Positions 29,016-38,154 of a stretch of DNA of 64,000 nucleotides are shown here, in pieces. The position numbers and the translations under genes are program-made. This stretch comes from Streptomyces sp. NBC_01288 (GTDB lineage: Bacteria; Actinomycetota; Actinomycetes; Streptomycetales; Streptomycetaceae): positions 3,534,001 through 3,598,000 of the forward strand of contig NZ_CP108427.1 of assembly GCF_035982055.1 (NCBI RefSeq), written 5' to 3'. The notes under the pieces were generated by a model. It was not told where the DNA came from. It made no database searches and saw only the letters and a program-made list of their open reading frames with translations. Numbering within the stretch: position 1 is the first letter of the stretch; each line of letters begins with the position of its first letter.

Positions 29016-30344
29016 ATGGCCCCGAACAACGACCAAACCGCCCTCTGGCCCGCTCCCCACGCCCGCGGAGCCGTCAACGCGACGGTCCACGTCCCGGGGT
29101 CCAAGTCCGTCACCAACCGCGCCCTCGTCCTGGCCGCTCTCGCCAGCGAACCAGGCTGGCTACGCCGCCCCCTCCGCTCCCGGGACACCCTCCTGATGGC
29201 AGCCGCCCTCCGCGCGATGGGCGTAGGCATCGAGGAGGGCGTAGGCACGGAAAAGGGCTCCGGCGAGTTCTGGCGGGTCATCCCCTCCGGCCTCCACGGC
29301 CCGGCCACGGTCGACGTAGGCAACGCGGGCACCGTGATGCGCTTCCTCCCCCCCGTCGCCGCCCTGGCCAACGGCCCCATCCGCTTCGACGGCGACCCGC
29401 GCTCGTACGAACGCCCCCTGCACGGCGTGATCGACGCCCTCCGCGTCCTCGGCGCCCGCATCGACGACGACGGCCGAGGCGCACTGCCCCTGACGGTGCA
29501 CGGCGGAGGCGCGCTGGACGGCGGCCCCGTGGAGATCGACGCGTCCTCCTCGTCCCAGTTCGTGAGCGCCCTGCTCCTCTCCGGCCCGCGCTTCAACCAG
29601 GGCGTGGAGGTCCGCCACATCGGCTCCTCGCTCCCCTCGATGCCGCACATCCGGATGACGGTCGACATGCTGCGCGCGGTCGGCGCCCAGGTGGACACCC
29701 CGGAGTCGGGCGGCGAGCCCAACGTCTGGCGGGTCACCCCGGGCGCGCTGCTCGGCCGGGACCTGACGGTCGAGCCGGATCTGTCGAACGCCCAGCCCTT
29801 CCTCGCCGCGGCGCTCGTGGCCGGCGGCAAGGTCGTCGTACCGGACTGGCCGGCCCGGACCACCCAGCCCGGTGACCGGCTGCGGGAGATCTTCACCGAG
29901 ATGGGTGGTTCCTGCGAACTGACCGAGTACGGGCTGGAGTTCACCGGTTCGGGTGCGATCCACGGTATCGACGTGGACCTGGGCGAGGTCGGCGAACTGA
30001 CCCCCGGCATCGCGGCCGTGGCCGCCCTGGCGGACTCCCCGTCGACCCTGCGGGGCGTCTCGCACCTGCGCCTGCACGAGACCGACCGGCTCGCCGCGCT
30101 CACCAAGGAGATCAACGAGCTGGGCGGTGACGTGACCGAGACCGCCGACGGTCTGCACATCCGCCCGCGCCGCCTGCACGGCGGGATCTTCCACACGTAC
30201 GAGGACCACCGCATGGCCACCGCGGGCGCGATCATCGGCCTCGCGGTCGAGGGCGTGCAGATCGAGAACGTGGCGACAACGGCGAAAACCCTTCCGGATT
30301 TCCCCGACCTGTGGACCGGGATGCTCGGGAGCGATGGGGCGTAG
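29016..30344 (+). CDS. aroA: 3-phosphoshikimate 1-carboxyvinyltransferase (EPSP synthase)
   Basis: 442 residues. Substrate-binding motifs are standard: [17 protein letters not shown] near the N-terminus, [24 protein letters not shown] and [10 protein letters not shown] near the C-terminus. Catalyses the sixth shikimate step. The ATG at 29016 has no ribosome site; a TATACA element begins about 15 bases upstream, so the transcript may be leaderless. Followed after 12 bases by rsgA. Confidence 0.95.
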   Translation: MAPNNDQTALWPAPHARGAVNATVHVPGSKSVTNRALVLAALASEPGWLRRPLRSRDTLLMAAALRAMGVGIEEGVGTEKGSGEFWRVIPSGLHGPATVDVGNAGTVMRFLPPVAALANGPIRFDGDPRSYERPLHGVIDALRVLGARIDDDGRGALPLTVHGGGALDGGPVEIDASSSSQFVSALLLSGPRFNQGVEVRHIGSSLPSMPHIRMTVDMLRAVGAQVDTPESGGEPNVWRVTPGALLGRDLTVEPDLSNAQPFLAAALVAGGKVVVPDWPARTTQPGDRLREIFTEMGGSCELTEYGLEFTGSGAIHGIDVDLGEVGELTPGIAAVAALADSPSTLRGVSHLRLHETDRLAALTKEINELGGDVTETADGLHIRPRRLHGGIFHTYEDHRMATAGAIIGLAVEGVQIENVATTAKTLPDFPDLWTGMLGSDGA

Positions 30345-30356
30345 GGGACACACGCC

Positions 30357-31367
30357 ATGCGTCGCTACGGCAAGAACACCGACGAGGACGACATCCGCCA
30401 GCGCCCGAACCGCAAGGGCAACCGGCCGCGCACGAACATCCGCCCCAAGCACGAGGAGGCGGTCGAGGGCATGGTCGTCACCGTCGACCGGGGCCGGCTG
30501 ACCTGTCTGGTCGAGGACCGGGTCGTGATGGCCGTCAAGGCCCGCGAACTGGGCCGGAAAGCGGCGGTGGTCGGGGACCGCGTCGGCATCATCGGCGACC
30601 TGTCCGGCGACAAGGACACCCTCGCCCGCATCATCCGCATCGAGGCGCGCACCTCCGTGCTGCGCCGCACGGCCGACGACGACGACCCGTACGAGCGCGT
30701 GGTCGTCGCCAACGCCGACCAGCTCGCCATCGTCACCGCCCTCGCCGACCCCGAGCCACGCCCCCGCCTGATCGACCGCTGCCTGGTCGCGGCCTACGAC
30801 GGCGGCCTCGACCCACTCCTCGTCCTGACCAAGTCGGACCTGGCCCCGCCGGACGAACTCCTGGAGATGTACGGCGCGTTGGGCGTCCCCTACGTCGTCA
30901 CGAGCCGCGAGGAGCTGGAGAACGGCACCGCGGTGGAGCGGGTCCGCAAGCAGCTAGACGGCAAGATCACGGCGTTCGTCGGCCACTCCGGCGTCGGCAA
31001 GACGACCCTCGTGAACGCGCTGGTCTCGCTGGAGCGGCGGCGCAGCACCGGCATCGTCAACGCCGTCACCGGCCGCGGCCGGCACACCACGACCTCGGCG
31101 CGCATGATCCCGCTGCCCGACGACTCCGGCTGGGTCGTCGACACCCCGGGCGTCCGCTCCTTCGGCCTGCACCACGTGGACCCGTCCCGGGTGATCAAGG
31201 CCTTCCCCGACCTGGAACCGGGCACGGAGAACTGCCCGCGCGCGTGCAGCCACGACGAGCCGGACTGCGCGCTGGACCAGTGGGTGGCGGACGGTCACGC
31301 GGACCCGCAGCGGCTGTACTCGCTACGGCGGCTGCTGGCCACCCGTGAGCGGACAGAGGGCGACTGA
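30357..31367 (+). CDS. rsgA: Ribosome small-subunit-dependent GTPase RsgA
   Basis: 336 residues. An N-terminal OB-like domain precedes a circularly permuted GTPase: TKSD (G4) comes before GHSGVGKTT (G1) and DTPGVRSF (G3). The C-terminal zinc finger is CPRACSH...DC. The permuted order is diagnostic. RsgA promotes late 30S ribosome maturation. Co-directional with aroA at 12-base spacing, probably the same operon. Confidence 0.94.
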   Translation: MRRYGKNTDEDDIRQRPNRKGNRPRTNIRPKHEEAVEGMVVTVDRGRLTCLVEDRVVMAVKARELGRKAAVVGDRVGIIGDLSGDKDTLARIIRIEARTSVLRRTADDDDPYERVVVANADQLAIVTALADPEPRPRLIDRCLVAAYDGGLDPLLVLTKSDLAPPDELLEMYGALGVPYVVTSREELENGTAVERVRKQLDGKITAFVGHSGVGKTTLVNALVSLERRRSTGIVNAVTGRGRHTTTSARMIPLPDDSGWVVDTPGVRSFGLHHVDPSRVIKAFPDLEPGTENCPRACSHDEPDCALDQWVADGHADPQRLYSLRRLLATRERTEGD

Positions 31368-31454
31368 TCACCGGCTGACCACCGCGTGTTTGTGGGGACT
31401 CAAGTTCGGTAAGTGCATAATCGCACCGAGCCGGACAAACGGGAGGACAGCACA

Positions 31455-31778
31455 ATGGCGTGGCTGCTGGTTGTCGTGGCCGGAATTCTGGAGACCGGGT
31501 TCGCTGTGTGCCTGAAGCTGTCCCACGGCTTCACGCGCCTGTGGCCGACGGTCGCCTTCTGCTCCTTCGCGCTGGGCAGCTTCGGCCTGCTCACGCTCTC
31601 CCTGAAGAAACTCGACGTGGGCCCCGCCTACGCCGTGTGGACCGGCATCGGCGCGGCCGGCACGGCGATCTACGGCATGATCTTCCTCGACGACCTGGTG
31701 TCGACCCTGAAGATCGTGTCGATCAGCTTCGTCATCATCGGCGTGATCGGCCTCCAACTGTCGGGCTCCGCGCACTAG
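31455..31778 (+). CDS. SMR-family transporter, Gdx/SugE-type guanidinium exporter
   Basis: 107 residues with four membrane helices. The essential Glu lies in AGILETGFAV (residue 13), and the Gdx-type LKLSHGFTRLWP follows. Family members export guanidinium and small cationic drugs as dual-topology dimers. ATG at 31455 follows GGGAGG. No guanidine riboswitch is visible in the short leader. A convergent TetR gene begins one base past its stop. Confidence 0.9.
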   Translation: MAWLLVVVAGILETGFAVCLKLSHGFTRLWPTVAFCSFALGSFGLLTLSLKKLDVGPAYAVWTGIGAAGTAIYGMIFLDDLVSTLKIVSISFVIIGVIGLQLSGSAH

Positions 31779-31779
31779 T

Positions 31780-32400
31780 TCAGGCCCCGAGGATCCGATG
31801 GGTCGGCGTCAGCGCACCGCGCACCAGCTCACCGACCCCGCCCTCCCCCGGCGGCGCCGCCACACAGGACAGCGCCAGCCGTACGACGAGTTCACAGGAC
31901 CGGGCCAGGTCGGCGGTGTCCGGTTTGGCCGCGCCGGGTCCGGCGAGCACCGCCACGGCACGGTCGCGGACGACGGCCACGAAGTCACCGGGTGAGGGCA
32001 GCGGCCCGTCGGCCCGGCGCTGGGCCGGAACGGCGGAGGAGGACGGCACCGCGGACAGGGTCGGCGAGGGCAGCCGCTCGCTCCAGCAGCCGGTGAGCAT
32101 GGCTCGTACCAGTGCGTTCTCGCGGGCCGCCGACGTGGTCCACTCGGCGGTCGCGGTCAGCCGCTCGCGGGCGTCGCTGTGACTTCCGAGCGCCCGCTCG
32201 ACACCGACGAGATATCCGTCGGCCTCCCTTCTGACCAGCGCCCGCGCGAGACCCTCCTTGCTCCCGAACTCGTTGTACAGCGTCTGCCGGGACACTCCGG
32301 CGGCAGCGGCCACGTCCACCATCCGTACGGTGGACCACGACCGGCGCGCCAGCGCCGTATAGGCGGCGTCCAGCAGGGATTCCCGCGCTGCAGGCATCAT
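31780..32400 (-). CDS. TetR-family transcriptional regulator
   Basis: 206 residues. The N-terminal helix-turn-helix is clear (RESLLDAAYTALARRSW, VDVAAAAGVSRQTLYNEFGSKEGL, about residues 5-50). The ligand-binding part is unremarkable. It converges with the SMR transporter at one-base spacing and may regulate it, though their promoters are far apart. A GGGAGG site lies before two consecutive ATGs (32400 and 32397). Confidence 0.88.
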   Translation of the reverse strand: MMPAARESLLDAAYTALARRSWSTVRMVDVAAAAGVSRQTLYNEFGSKEGLARALVRREADGYLVGVERALGSHSDARERLTATAEWTTSAARENALVRAMLTGCWSERLPSPTLSAVPSSSAVPAQRRADGPLPSPGDFVAVVRDRAVAVLAGPGAAKPDTADLARSCELVVRLALSCVAAPPGEGGVGELVRGALTPTHRILGA

Positions 32401-32639
32401 TCGCCTCCCGGGGGCGAGCGGCTCTGCGCCCAGATTTGACGCGCACGGGAGCACTGTCAAGGGTTCGCGGCGGTGCCGGGGGGCGCACTTCGGCCATTGC
32501 GCGCGGGAGTTGGGGCGGGGGTTGAGGCTGGGGTCGCGGCGAGGGTTCCCCCTCGACGGTCTCCCCGGGGTCCCCCACCTCCCGTTTCGCCCACCGGACC
32601 CTGTAGCCCCGGCGCGACCCCTGAAGATACGGTTCACGC

Positions 32640-33440
32640 ATGGCCGACTATCACGATGACCTGCGCCTCGCCCACGTCCTCGCGGACGCCGCCGACGCCG
32701 CGACGACCGCGCGGTTCAAGGCCCTCGATCTGAAGGTCGAGACCAAGCCGGACATGACCCCGGTGACCGAGGCGGACAAGGCGGCCGAGGAGCTGATCCG
32801 CGGCCATCTCCAGCGCGCCCGCCCGCGCGACGCGGTCCTCGGCGAGGAGTACGGCGCCCAGGGCACCGGCCCCCGCCGCTGGGTGATCGACCCGATCGAC
32901 GGCACCAAGAACTACGTACGCGGCGTCCCGGTGTGGGCCACGCTGATCTCCCTGATGGAGGCGGCGGAGGGCGGCTTCCAGCCGGTCGTCGGCCTGGTCT
33001 CCGCGCCCGCGCTCGGCCGCCGCTGGTGGGCCGCGAAGGGCCACGGCGCCTACACCGGCCGCAGCCTGTCCTCCGCGTCCCGGCTGCGCGTCTCCCAGGT
33101 CTCGAAGCTGACGGACGCCTCCTTCGCGTACTCCTCCCTCACCGGCTGGGAGGACCAGGGCCGCCTGGGCGGCTTCCTCGACCTGACCCGCGAGGTGTGG
33201 CGCACACGCGCGTACGGCGACTTCTGGCCCTACATGATGGTCGCCGAGGGCGCGGTCGACATCTGCGCCGAACCCGAACTCTCCCTCTGGGACATGGCCG
33301 CCACCGCGATCATCGTCACCGAGGCAGGCGGCACCTTCACAGGCCTCGACGGCCACCCGGGCCCGCACAGCGGCAACGCGGCGGCGTCGAACGGCATCCT
33401 GCACGACGAGTTCCTGGGGTATCTCAACCAGCGGTACTGA
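32640..33440 (+). CDS. hisN: Inositol-monophosphatase-family histidinol-phosphatase
   Basis: 266 residues. Metal motifs are GEEYG, DPIDGTKNY and a C-terminal WDMAA. In S. coelicolor the orthologue at this locus is the HisN histidinol-phosphate phosphatase; this assignment is by recalled synteny and similarity. It marks the left border of the accessory region. Confidence 0.88.
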   Translation: MADYHDDLRLAHVLADAADAATTARFKALDLKVETKPDMTPVTEADKAAEELIRGHLQRARPRDAVLGEEYGAQGTGPRRWVIDPIDGTKNYVRGVPVWATLISLMEAAEGGFQPVVGLVSAPALGRRWWAAKGHGAYTGRSLSSASRLRVSQVSKLTDASFAYSSLTGWEDQGRLGGFLDLTREVWRTRAYGDFWPYMMVAEGAVDICAEPELSLWDMAATAIIVTEAGGTFTGLDGHPGPHSGNAAASNGILHDEFLGYLNQRY

Positions 33441-33598
33441 CCTGCCTTACGGCCTGACCTGCGCGTTTCCCCCTTCCTCAGGACCCCTGGGCCGTCATGG
33501 GGCAGTCGCCGGTATTCGGGCCGACCTCGAACGCGCCTTCACCGCTTCCCGCATGCGACCCGCGCAGGTCGGCGAAAGTCGTGCCGGGATTGTTCGGC

Positions 33599-33808
33599 TC
33601 AGGGCCTCCTCCGCTCTGCGATCAGCACGCGCGCCAGGATGCGCACCAGCGCGGTGTCCGGCTCGACGAGGTCAGCGTGCTCGCGGTGTGCCCACACGTC
33701 TCTCCCCGGTCCGCTCATGCTCTCCTCGTGCCAGAGGTGAACCGCGTCGTCGGGATCGGTGATCGGCTCGTCGCAGTAGCGGCAGTAGCGGCAGAAGCGC
33801 AGGCTCAT
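33599..33808 (-). CDS. Small Cys-rich protein, unknown function
   Basis: 69 residues starting MSLRFCRYCRYCDEP. The CxxCxxC cluster at residues 6-12, with His residues near 25-30, suggests zinc binding. Its ATG overlaps the upstream gene's stop by four bases (ATGA). Third gene of a coupled trio. No family recognised. Confidence 0.65.
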   Translation of the reverse strand: MSLRFCRYCRYCDEPITDPDDAVHLWHEESMSGPGRDVWAHREHADLVEPDTALVRILARVLIAERRRP

Positions 33809-33987
33809 GACGCACCCGCGATCTGTGTGTGGCAAGTGCAGCGTCGCACCAAAACCAGGCCGGCCCCGTGGGGCAGCGGGATGTCCTTCGTCTGACGGCA
33901 TTCGTGGTGCAGTTCCTGGTATCCGTCCAGGGCGGCCACCGCGCACTCGGCGGAGCGCATCGAGGTGTCATCGACGGCCGCAGTCAC
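33805..33987 (-). CDS. Small hypothetical protein
   Basis: 60 residues starting MTAAVDDTSMRSAECAV at GTG 33987, with His and Cys residues (LHHEC, RRCTCHTQ). It overlaps the preceding gene's stop (GTGA) and the following gene's start (ATGA), so it is the middle member of the coupled set. No function recognised. Confidence 0.6.
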   Translation of the reverse strand: MTAAVDDTSMRSAECAVAALDGYQELHHECRQTKDIPLPHGAGLVLVRRCTCHTQIAGAS

Positions 33988-34373
33988 GGGCGCGCACCGA
34001 GGTTCTCGTAGTGGTCGCACAAAGCGTTCGAGGTGCGTGCCAGGCGTCGGGCATAGCCGACTTCGACGCCGAATCTGCGGATCGGCTCGGCACGGAGCTT
34101 TCCCCGCGCCTCGCCTACGCAGGCGAGCGCGCAGTAACGGGGGATGCTGTCCTTCTTCAACCGCCTGACGGACTGCTCGACCTCAGGGATGAGCAGCTCC
34201 AGGTGACCCCGAACCATCTGCGTCAGCGTCTCCAGCTCATCAGCCGTCGGGGGCAGCGCCACGGCATCGGGGTCCAACAGAATTCCCACGGTCTCGCGCA
34301 TGACGGTGATGTCAGGGCGATCAGCTTGCCGGCGCTCAGCACCTTCGGATGCTGCGGTGGTGCGGTTCACCAT
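33984..34373 (-). CDS. DUF6415-like protein
   Basis: 129 residues. The pattern LRRGHL-like TQMVRGHLELLIPEVEQ, then RYCALACVGEARGKL and ARRLARTSNALCDHYENLG, matches DUF6415 proteins, which are frequent in Streptomyces accessory regions; function unknown. ATG at 34373 is chosen for its AGGGG site at spacing 6; GTG at 34397 lacks one. First gene of a three-gene leftward operon, divergent from the DUF6879/XRE set. Confidence 0.7.
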   Translation of the reverse strand: MVNRTTAASEGAERRQADRPDITVMRETVGILLDPDAVALPPTADELETLTQMVRGHLELLIPEVEQSVRRLKKDSIPRYCALACVGEARGKLRAEPIRRFGVEVGYARRLARTSNALCDHYENLGARP

Positions 34374-34599
34374 GTCGACCCCTGCCCAGTCGGCCACGCC
34401 CGGGGCCGTTCGCGAGGTCGCCGGGTCTCGTCATGCCTCTCGAAGCTAAGAGCACGACGGACGCCCATGCCAGCAATGTGCAGATCTTTGCATTCATGCC
34501 AACCAGCCCTGTTCCTTGGTGAGTTCGGCCTCTTGACCAGCTACGCCATCTGCCGAACCGTGCCGCAAAGAACTGCACATCACATGGATGGAGACAGTC

Positions 34600-34860
34600 A
34601 TGTCGCTACGGTTCAGCGGGGTCGACCCGGACACCAAGACCGGGGACTCACCGACCGTATGGGTCGACCAGGAGAAGGGCGAACTCGTCTTCCAAGGATG
34701 GAAGCCCGACCCCCAACTCGAAGCAGAGTGCGCCGCGTTCGAAGTGCCAGGTCATGCCGTCGGTATTCCGGTGGACGAGGCCGTGATCCGCGTCCCTGCC
34801 AGGATGGTGCACATGATCAGGGAGGCGTGCGATGTCCTCGATCGTTCCGACGATCGCTGA
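34600..34860 (+). CDS. Small hypothetical protein of the DUF6879/XRE cluster
   Basis: 86 residues starting MSLRFSGVDPDTKTGD, hydrophilic, no domain recognised. The second of two in-frame ATGs is preferred (GGAG at spacing 6). Its 3' end overlaps the DUF6879 gene by 29 bases. Small genes of this kind commonly precede DUF6879 in Streptomyces. Confidence 0.7.
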   Translation: MSLRFSGVDPDTKTGDSPTVWVDQEKGELVFQGWKPDPQLEAECAAFEVPGHAVGIPVDEAVIRVPARMVHMIREACDVLDRSDDR

Positions 34861-35359
34861 ACTCATGGACAAGTGCACACGCTCCGCTGTGCACCTTGAG
34901 ATGCGAGATCACTACGGGGTGGCCGCAGAGGCTGACGACTTCGGGACATGGCTGGAGACCGGCCAGCTCGACACCGACCCCGGATCGCCGGACTGGGCAC
35001 CCTGGGTGGACCTGGTCTCCTCTGCCGTGGCGCGCTGCGTCGCGGTGCGGCGCGCCCGGATCGTGTCCGAACCCGTCACGGACTACATCCGCTACGAACA
35101 CGCCTCCACCGGCGTCAACGTGCACGCCGGGGAACAGGTGCGCTGGTTGCCCCGCCGCCGCGCCTCGGACATCGCCCTGCCGGGCAACGACTTCTGGCTC
35201 TTCGACGACCAGGTGATCCGGTGGGGCTACTTCTCCGGCGACGGGGCCATGATCGGCCACGAGGTCTCCGAGGACCCAGCCGCCGCGAAGCTGTGCGCTG
35301 AGTCCTTCGAGGCCGTATGGGCGCGCGCGATCCCGCACGGCCAGTACCAGATCCACTGA
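34832..35359 (+). CDS. DUF6879-family protein
   Basis: 175 residues. The family core is visible as SAVHLEMRDHYG, ARIVSEPVTDYIRYEH, RWLPRR and DFWLFDD. DUF6879 proteins are typically encoded next to XRE/DUF5753 regulators in actinomycetes and may act like the effector side of Scr-type modules; this is inference. GGGAGG precedes the ATG. 24 bases separate it from the XRE gene. Confidence 0.8.
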   Translation: MSSIVPTIAELMDKCTRSAVHLEMRDHYGVAAEADDFGTWLETGQLDTDPGSPDWAPWVDLVSSAVARCVAVRRARIVSEPVTDYIRYEHASTGVNVHAGEQVRWLPRRRASDIALPGNDFWLFDDQVIRWGYFSGDGAMIGHEVSEDPAAAKLCAESFEAVWARAIPHGQYQIH

Positions 35360-35383
35360 CCAGAAAGCACCAGCAGCCACCCC

Positions 35384-36235
35384 ATGCCCGCCTCGCCCTC
35401 CTCGTCTGCCCAGGCCGCACGTGAAGCCGTCGCCCACCGGCTGCGCGACCTCCGCAAGGAAGCCGGCCTGACGGTCGTACAGTTGGCTGCCGCGTGCGGC
35501 TGGCACTACTCCAAAACCTCACGCGTCGAGAACGCCCTCACCGGGCCATCCGCGAACGACATCCGACGGTGGTGCACCGCGACCGGGTCAGACGGACAAG
35601 CGCAGGATCTCGTCGTGCAGTCCATCAACGCCGAGTCGATGTACCGGCAATGGCGCGACCAGGTCCGCGCCGGACTGCGACACATCCAGGACAGCAGGAT
35701 GCAGGCGTCCCGCGAGACCCAGACCTTCCGGATCTACTCCTCCAGCATCGTCCCCGGGCTCTTGCAGACAGAGGGCTACGCGCTCGCCGTCCTCGGCATC
35801 GCCGCAGGCATCCACGACCTGGACATCGACGACAGCGCGGAGGCCGCGCGCGCCCGGCTCGAACGCTCCCGCATCATCCACGAACAGGGACACCGCTTCG
35901 TCGTGGTGATCGAGGAGGCCGTCCTGCACTCCCAGGTGGCCGACCCCGACGCGATGGCAGCGCAACTCGGCTATCTCCTCACCGCCGGCGCCCTTCCGGC
36001 CGTCTCCCTCGGCGTCATCCCCATGACCATCCGCCGGACACACTGGCCCGAGGGGACCTTCCACATCTACGACGACAAGCACGTCTCCGTCGAGCTGGTA
36101 TCCGCCGAGGTGAACGTCACCCAGCCCTCCGAAATCGCCCTGTACGCGAAGGCATTCGAGCGGTTGCGCAGCATGGCCGTGTACGGCGCGGACGCTCGCA
36201 CTCTGATCGTGAAGGCCATTGAGGCCCTGCGCTGA
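35384..36235 (+). CDS. XRE-family regulator with DUF5753 domain (Scr1-like)
   Basis: 283 residues. The helix-turn-helix is at about residues 17-65 (AHRLRDLRKEAGLTVVQLAAACGW, SKTSRVENALTGPS); DUF5753 follows (about 105-280: YSSSIVPGLLQTEGYA, RLERSRII, VSLGVIPM, ELVSAEVNV). Such proteins are paired with small DUF397 or DUF6879 partners and resemble antitoxin-type regulators. Here the partner is DUF6879, not DUF397. Confidence 0.9.
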   Translation: MPASPSSSAQAAREAVAHRLRDLRKEAGLTVVQLAAACGWHYSKTSRVENALTGPSANDIRRWCTATGSDGQAQDLVVQSINAESMYRQWRDQVRAGLRHIQDSRMQASRETQTFRIYSSSIVPGLLQTEGYALAVLGIAAGIHDLDIDDSAEAARARLERSRIIHEQGHRFVVVIEEAVLHSQVADPDAMAAQLGYLLTAGALPAVSLGVIPMTIRRTHWPEGTFHIYDDKHVSVELVSAEVNVTQPSEIALYAKAFERLRSMAVYGADARTLIVKAIEALR

Positions 36236-36376
36236 GCACGGACATTGACCAAATCGGTGGTCGATCTACATCCAACCCTTCGGTTGCCACTCGCTGTCGT
36301 CACCGCACCTGTAGACCTTGCCGTTGTCCGAGCCGCATCCCCGGGTCTGTCCCGGCGGCGGCTTAAGATCCAGGCC

Positions 36377-36619
36377 ATGGCAGACATTCCCGACGAATTG
36401 ATCAAGCTGGAACGTTCCTCCGAAGACGCCCGTCAACAACTCGCCGGCCTTGTCGGTGAGGAGCACGAGGCCCAGTGGAAGGCGTGGCGTACGGCAGCCG
36501 AGGACTTCCAGGCCGCAGTGACCGAATACGCGACGCGCGAGGACGTGACCATGTCGCGGCATGAGGTGGAGCAGGCGGCGAAGCGGGCTGTACGGCACGC
36601 CGAGCCCGCTGATGCCTGA
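36377..36619 (+). CDS. Small coiled-coil-like hypothetical protein
   Basis: 80 residues starting MADIPDELIKLERSSEDARQ, mostly charged helices. Similar small proteins are widespread near DUF6879/XRE loci in Streptomyces as I recall; no function known. A TAAGAT element lies 6 bases before the ATG and no ribosome site is seen, so the transcript may be leaderless or nearly so. Confidence 0.7.
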   Translation: MADIPDELIKLERSSEDARQQLAGLVGEEHEAQWKAWRTAAEDFQAAVTEYATREDVTMSRHEVEQAAKRAVRHAEPADA

Positions 36620-36672
36620 CCTACGAGCTCCCGGGCCGGCTCTCCAAGGGCTACTCACCGACGGCAGTCCGT

Positions 36673-36767
36673 TACTGAGATTCACGGCGTGATGTCGCGA
36701 CGAGATGGACGCTGAACTGCGCGGACTTGTCTTCCTCCGACGACAGCACGCCAAGATCACCAGCAGC
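36673..36767. repeat. Left copy of a 95-bp inverted repeat
   Basis: Matches the reverse complement of 37650-37744: 70 of 74 bases over 36673-36746, then about 15 of 21 inward. All four differences in the main block are transitions. A short frame from ATG 36705 (MDAELRGLVFLRRQHAK...) ends at 36791. Confidence 0.85.
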
Positions 36768-36804
36768 TCTTCCCTGACCGGAGGGCCGTGATTAGGGTGT
36801 TGCG

Positions 36805-37620
36805 ATGCCTATGGATCATTTCGCCTGGTCGTCGATCGCCGCCGAGGGCTTCCCCTTTCCTGAAGGCGTTCCGGCGTCCCGGCTCAGTGATGAGCTGTCA
36901 GTCATGCTGGTCTCCCCTGACCCCAAGGTCCGCGATGATCAGGCGTATACCGCCGCCGCGCACTGGATAGATGAAGGCCATCTCGATGAGGTCCTGGAGG
37001 ATCTTGGAGACACGGCCGCGGGTCGCTTCAAGCATCCCGAAATACAGGCGCGGACGTTCGCGCCGCTCGTCTTGCGATGCGTGCTGGCGCGCGCGGTGGC
37101 AGCGCCCGGCGCCGCGCCGAAGGCCGCCGCTGAGCGTTGGTATGCCCCCTTCACCGCCTGGTATCCGGCTGAGAGCGACACCCGTGGCTGGGACGACTCC
37201 CTGGGCTGGCTGCACGCTGTCGCGCATGGCGCCGACGCGGCTGCGGCGTTCGCGCAGGCGTTGCCGAGTCGGTGCGCGGAGTTGCTGGAGCTGTGTGCCC
37301 GCCGGATGACGGCTGCGGTCGACTACCGGTATGTACAGCTGGAGGATGCCCGTCTGGCCCGTGCGATCGGCCGCATCCTGCTCGTGCCCGGCCTGTCGGC
37401 TGAGCAGGCCACGGGGTGGCTGAGCGTGGTGACCAAGGCGCTGGAGGCCGGCGGTTACGGTCCGGTGCCTCCGTGGGCGTTCAACACGATTGCGACCCTG
37501 CAGTCGCTGCATCTGCATCTGACGCGCGGCCTTGCCGAGGGAGGGGTTCCTTCCCACGCTGCCGTCGTTGCCGAGGAAGTGGCCGCCATCCTCCGCCTGC
37601 CCTATCACTGGCTCGCGTGA
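36805..37620 (+). CDS. DUF2785-like protein
   Basis: 271 residues, largely helical. The pattern DPKVRDDQAYTAAAHWIDEGHLDE and later WLHAVAHGADAAAAFAQ fits DUF2785, a helical-repeat family of unknown function. The ATG has no ribosome site; TTAGGGT begins about 13 bases upstream. The gene is exactly framed by inverted repeats (36673-36767 and 37650-37744), which suggests that it moved as cargo of a small element. Confidence 0.72.
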   Translation: MPMDHFAWSSIAAEGFPFPEGVPASRLSDELSVMLVSPDPKVRDDQAYTAAAHWIDEGHLDEVLEDLGDTAAGRFKHPEIQARTFAPLVLRCVLARAVAAPGAAPKAAAERWYAPFTAWYPAESDTRGWDDSLGWLHAVAHGADAAAAFAQALPSRCAELLELCARRMTAAVDYRYVQLEDARLARAIGRILLVPGLSAEQATGWLSVVTKALEAGGYGPVPPWAFNTIATLQSLHLHLTRGLAEGGVPSHAAVVAEEVAAILRLPYHWLA

Positions 37621-37649
37621 CAGGGACCGGGACCGCAAGCTGGTTCCGG

Positions 37650-37744
37650 GCTACCGATGATCCCGGCATGCTGCCGCCGGAGAAAGACAAGTCCGCGCAG
37701 TTCAGCGTCCATCTCGTCGCGACATCACGCCGCGAATCTCAGTA
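37650..37744. repeat. Right copy of the 95-bp inverted repeat
   Basis: Inverted partner of 36673-36767. On the minus strand the same short frame starts at 37712 (MDAELRGLVFLRRQHAG...) and ends at 37605, inside the DUF2785 gene. Most differences in the shared peptide part are synonymous. Confidence 0.85.
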
Positions 37745-38154
37745 GACCAGTACGCCCCGGCTTCTTGTGGTCCGCTTCCTCACTGAAATCAGGCCGGTCT
37801 TGCAAGTCGTCGCTACCCCACGCGACCAACTGAGTTACAACCTTCTCTACTGGTTTCAAGGCGGCTCGCTCCGCTCCCCGCGTGCGGCCCGACCCCCGGC
37901 CGTGCCTGCGCTCCTGTCTCCGCCCCGCTCCAGCCCGGCCGACGCCCGGGTCGCGCGCACAGCAATCAGCCACCTGATCCCAGAGAAGGCGTACATAGTG
38001 GCTGGGGTGGTCGACTCCGCAGCTCCACTGAGCCACTTTGGCGCGAGCCTCGAACAAGCTTCCCATTTTGATTGTTTTACCTGCAAAGACGCTGTCAGAT
38101 GATCAGCTCGGGAGTAAGCTGCCCGGCCAGGTGCCGCATCGAGGGACGGTTCGT
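37745..38154. other. Intergenic region before the ATPase gene
   Basis: No gene is supported. Base composition changes here from G+C-rich to the A+T-richer sequence of the next two genes. The promoter of that pair should lie within it, but no clear -10/-35 pair stands out. Confidence 0.5.

Noticed and set aside
31368..31454. Guanidine riboswitch before the SMR transporter
   Set aside because: The 87-base leader shows neither ykkC-I nor paired ACGR-loop hairpins.
34030..34060. Another copy of the GCGTGCCAGGCGTCGG repeat
   Set aside because: It lies inside the DUF6415-like coding sequence and encodes its conserved ARRLARTSNA stretch; only a short chance match.
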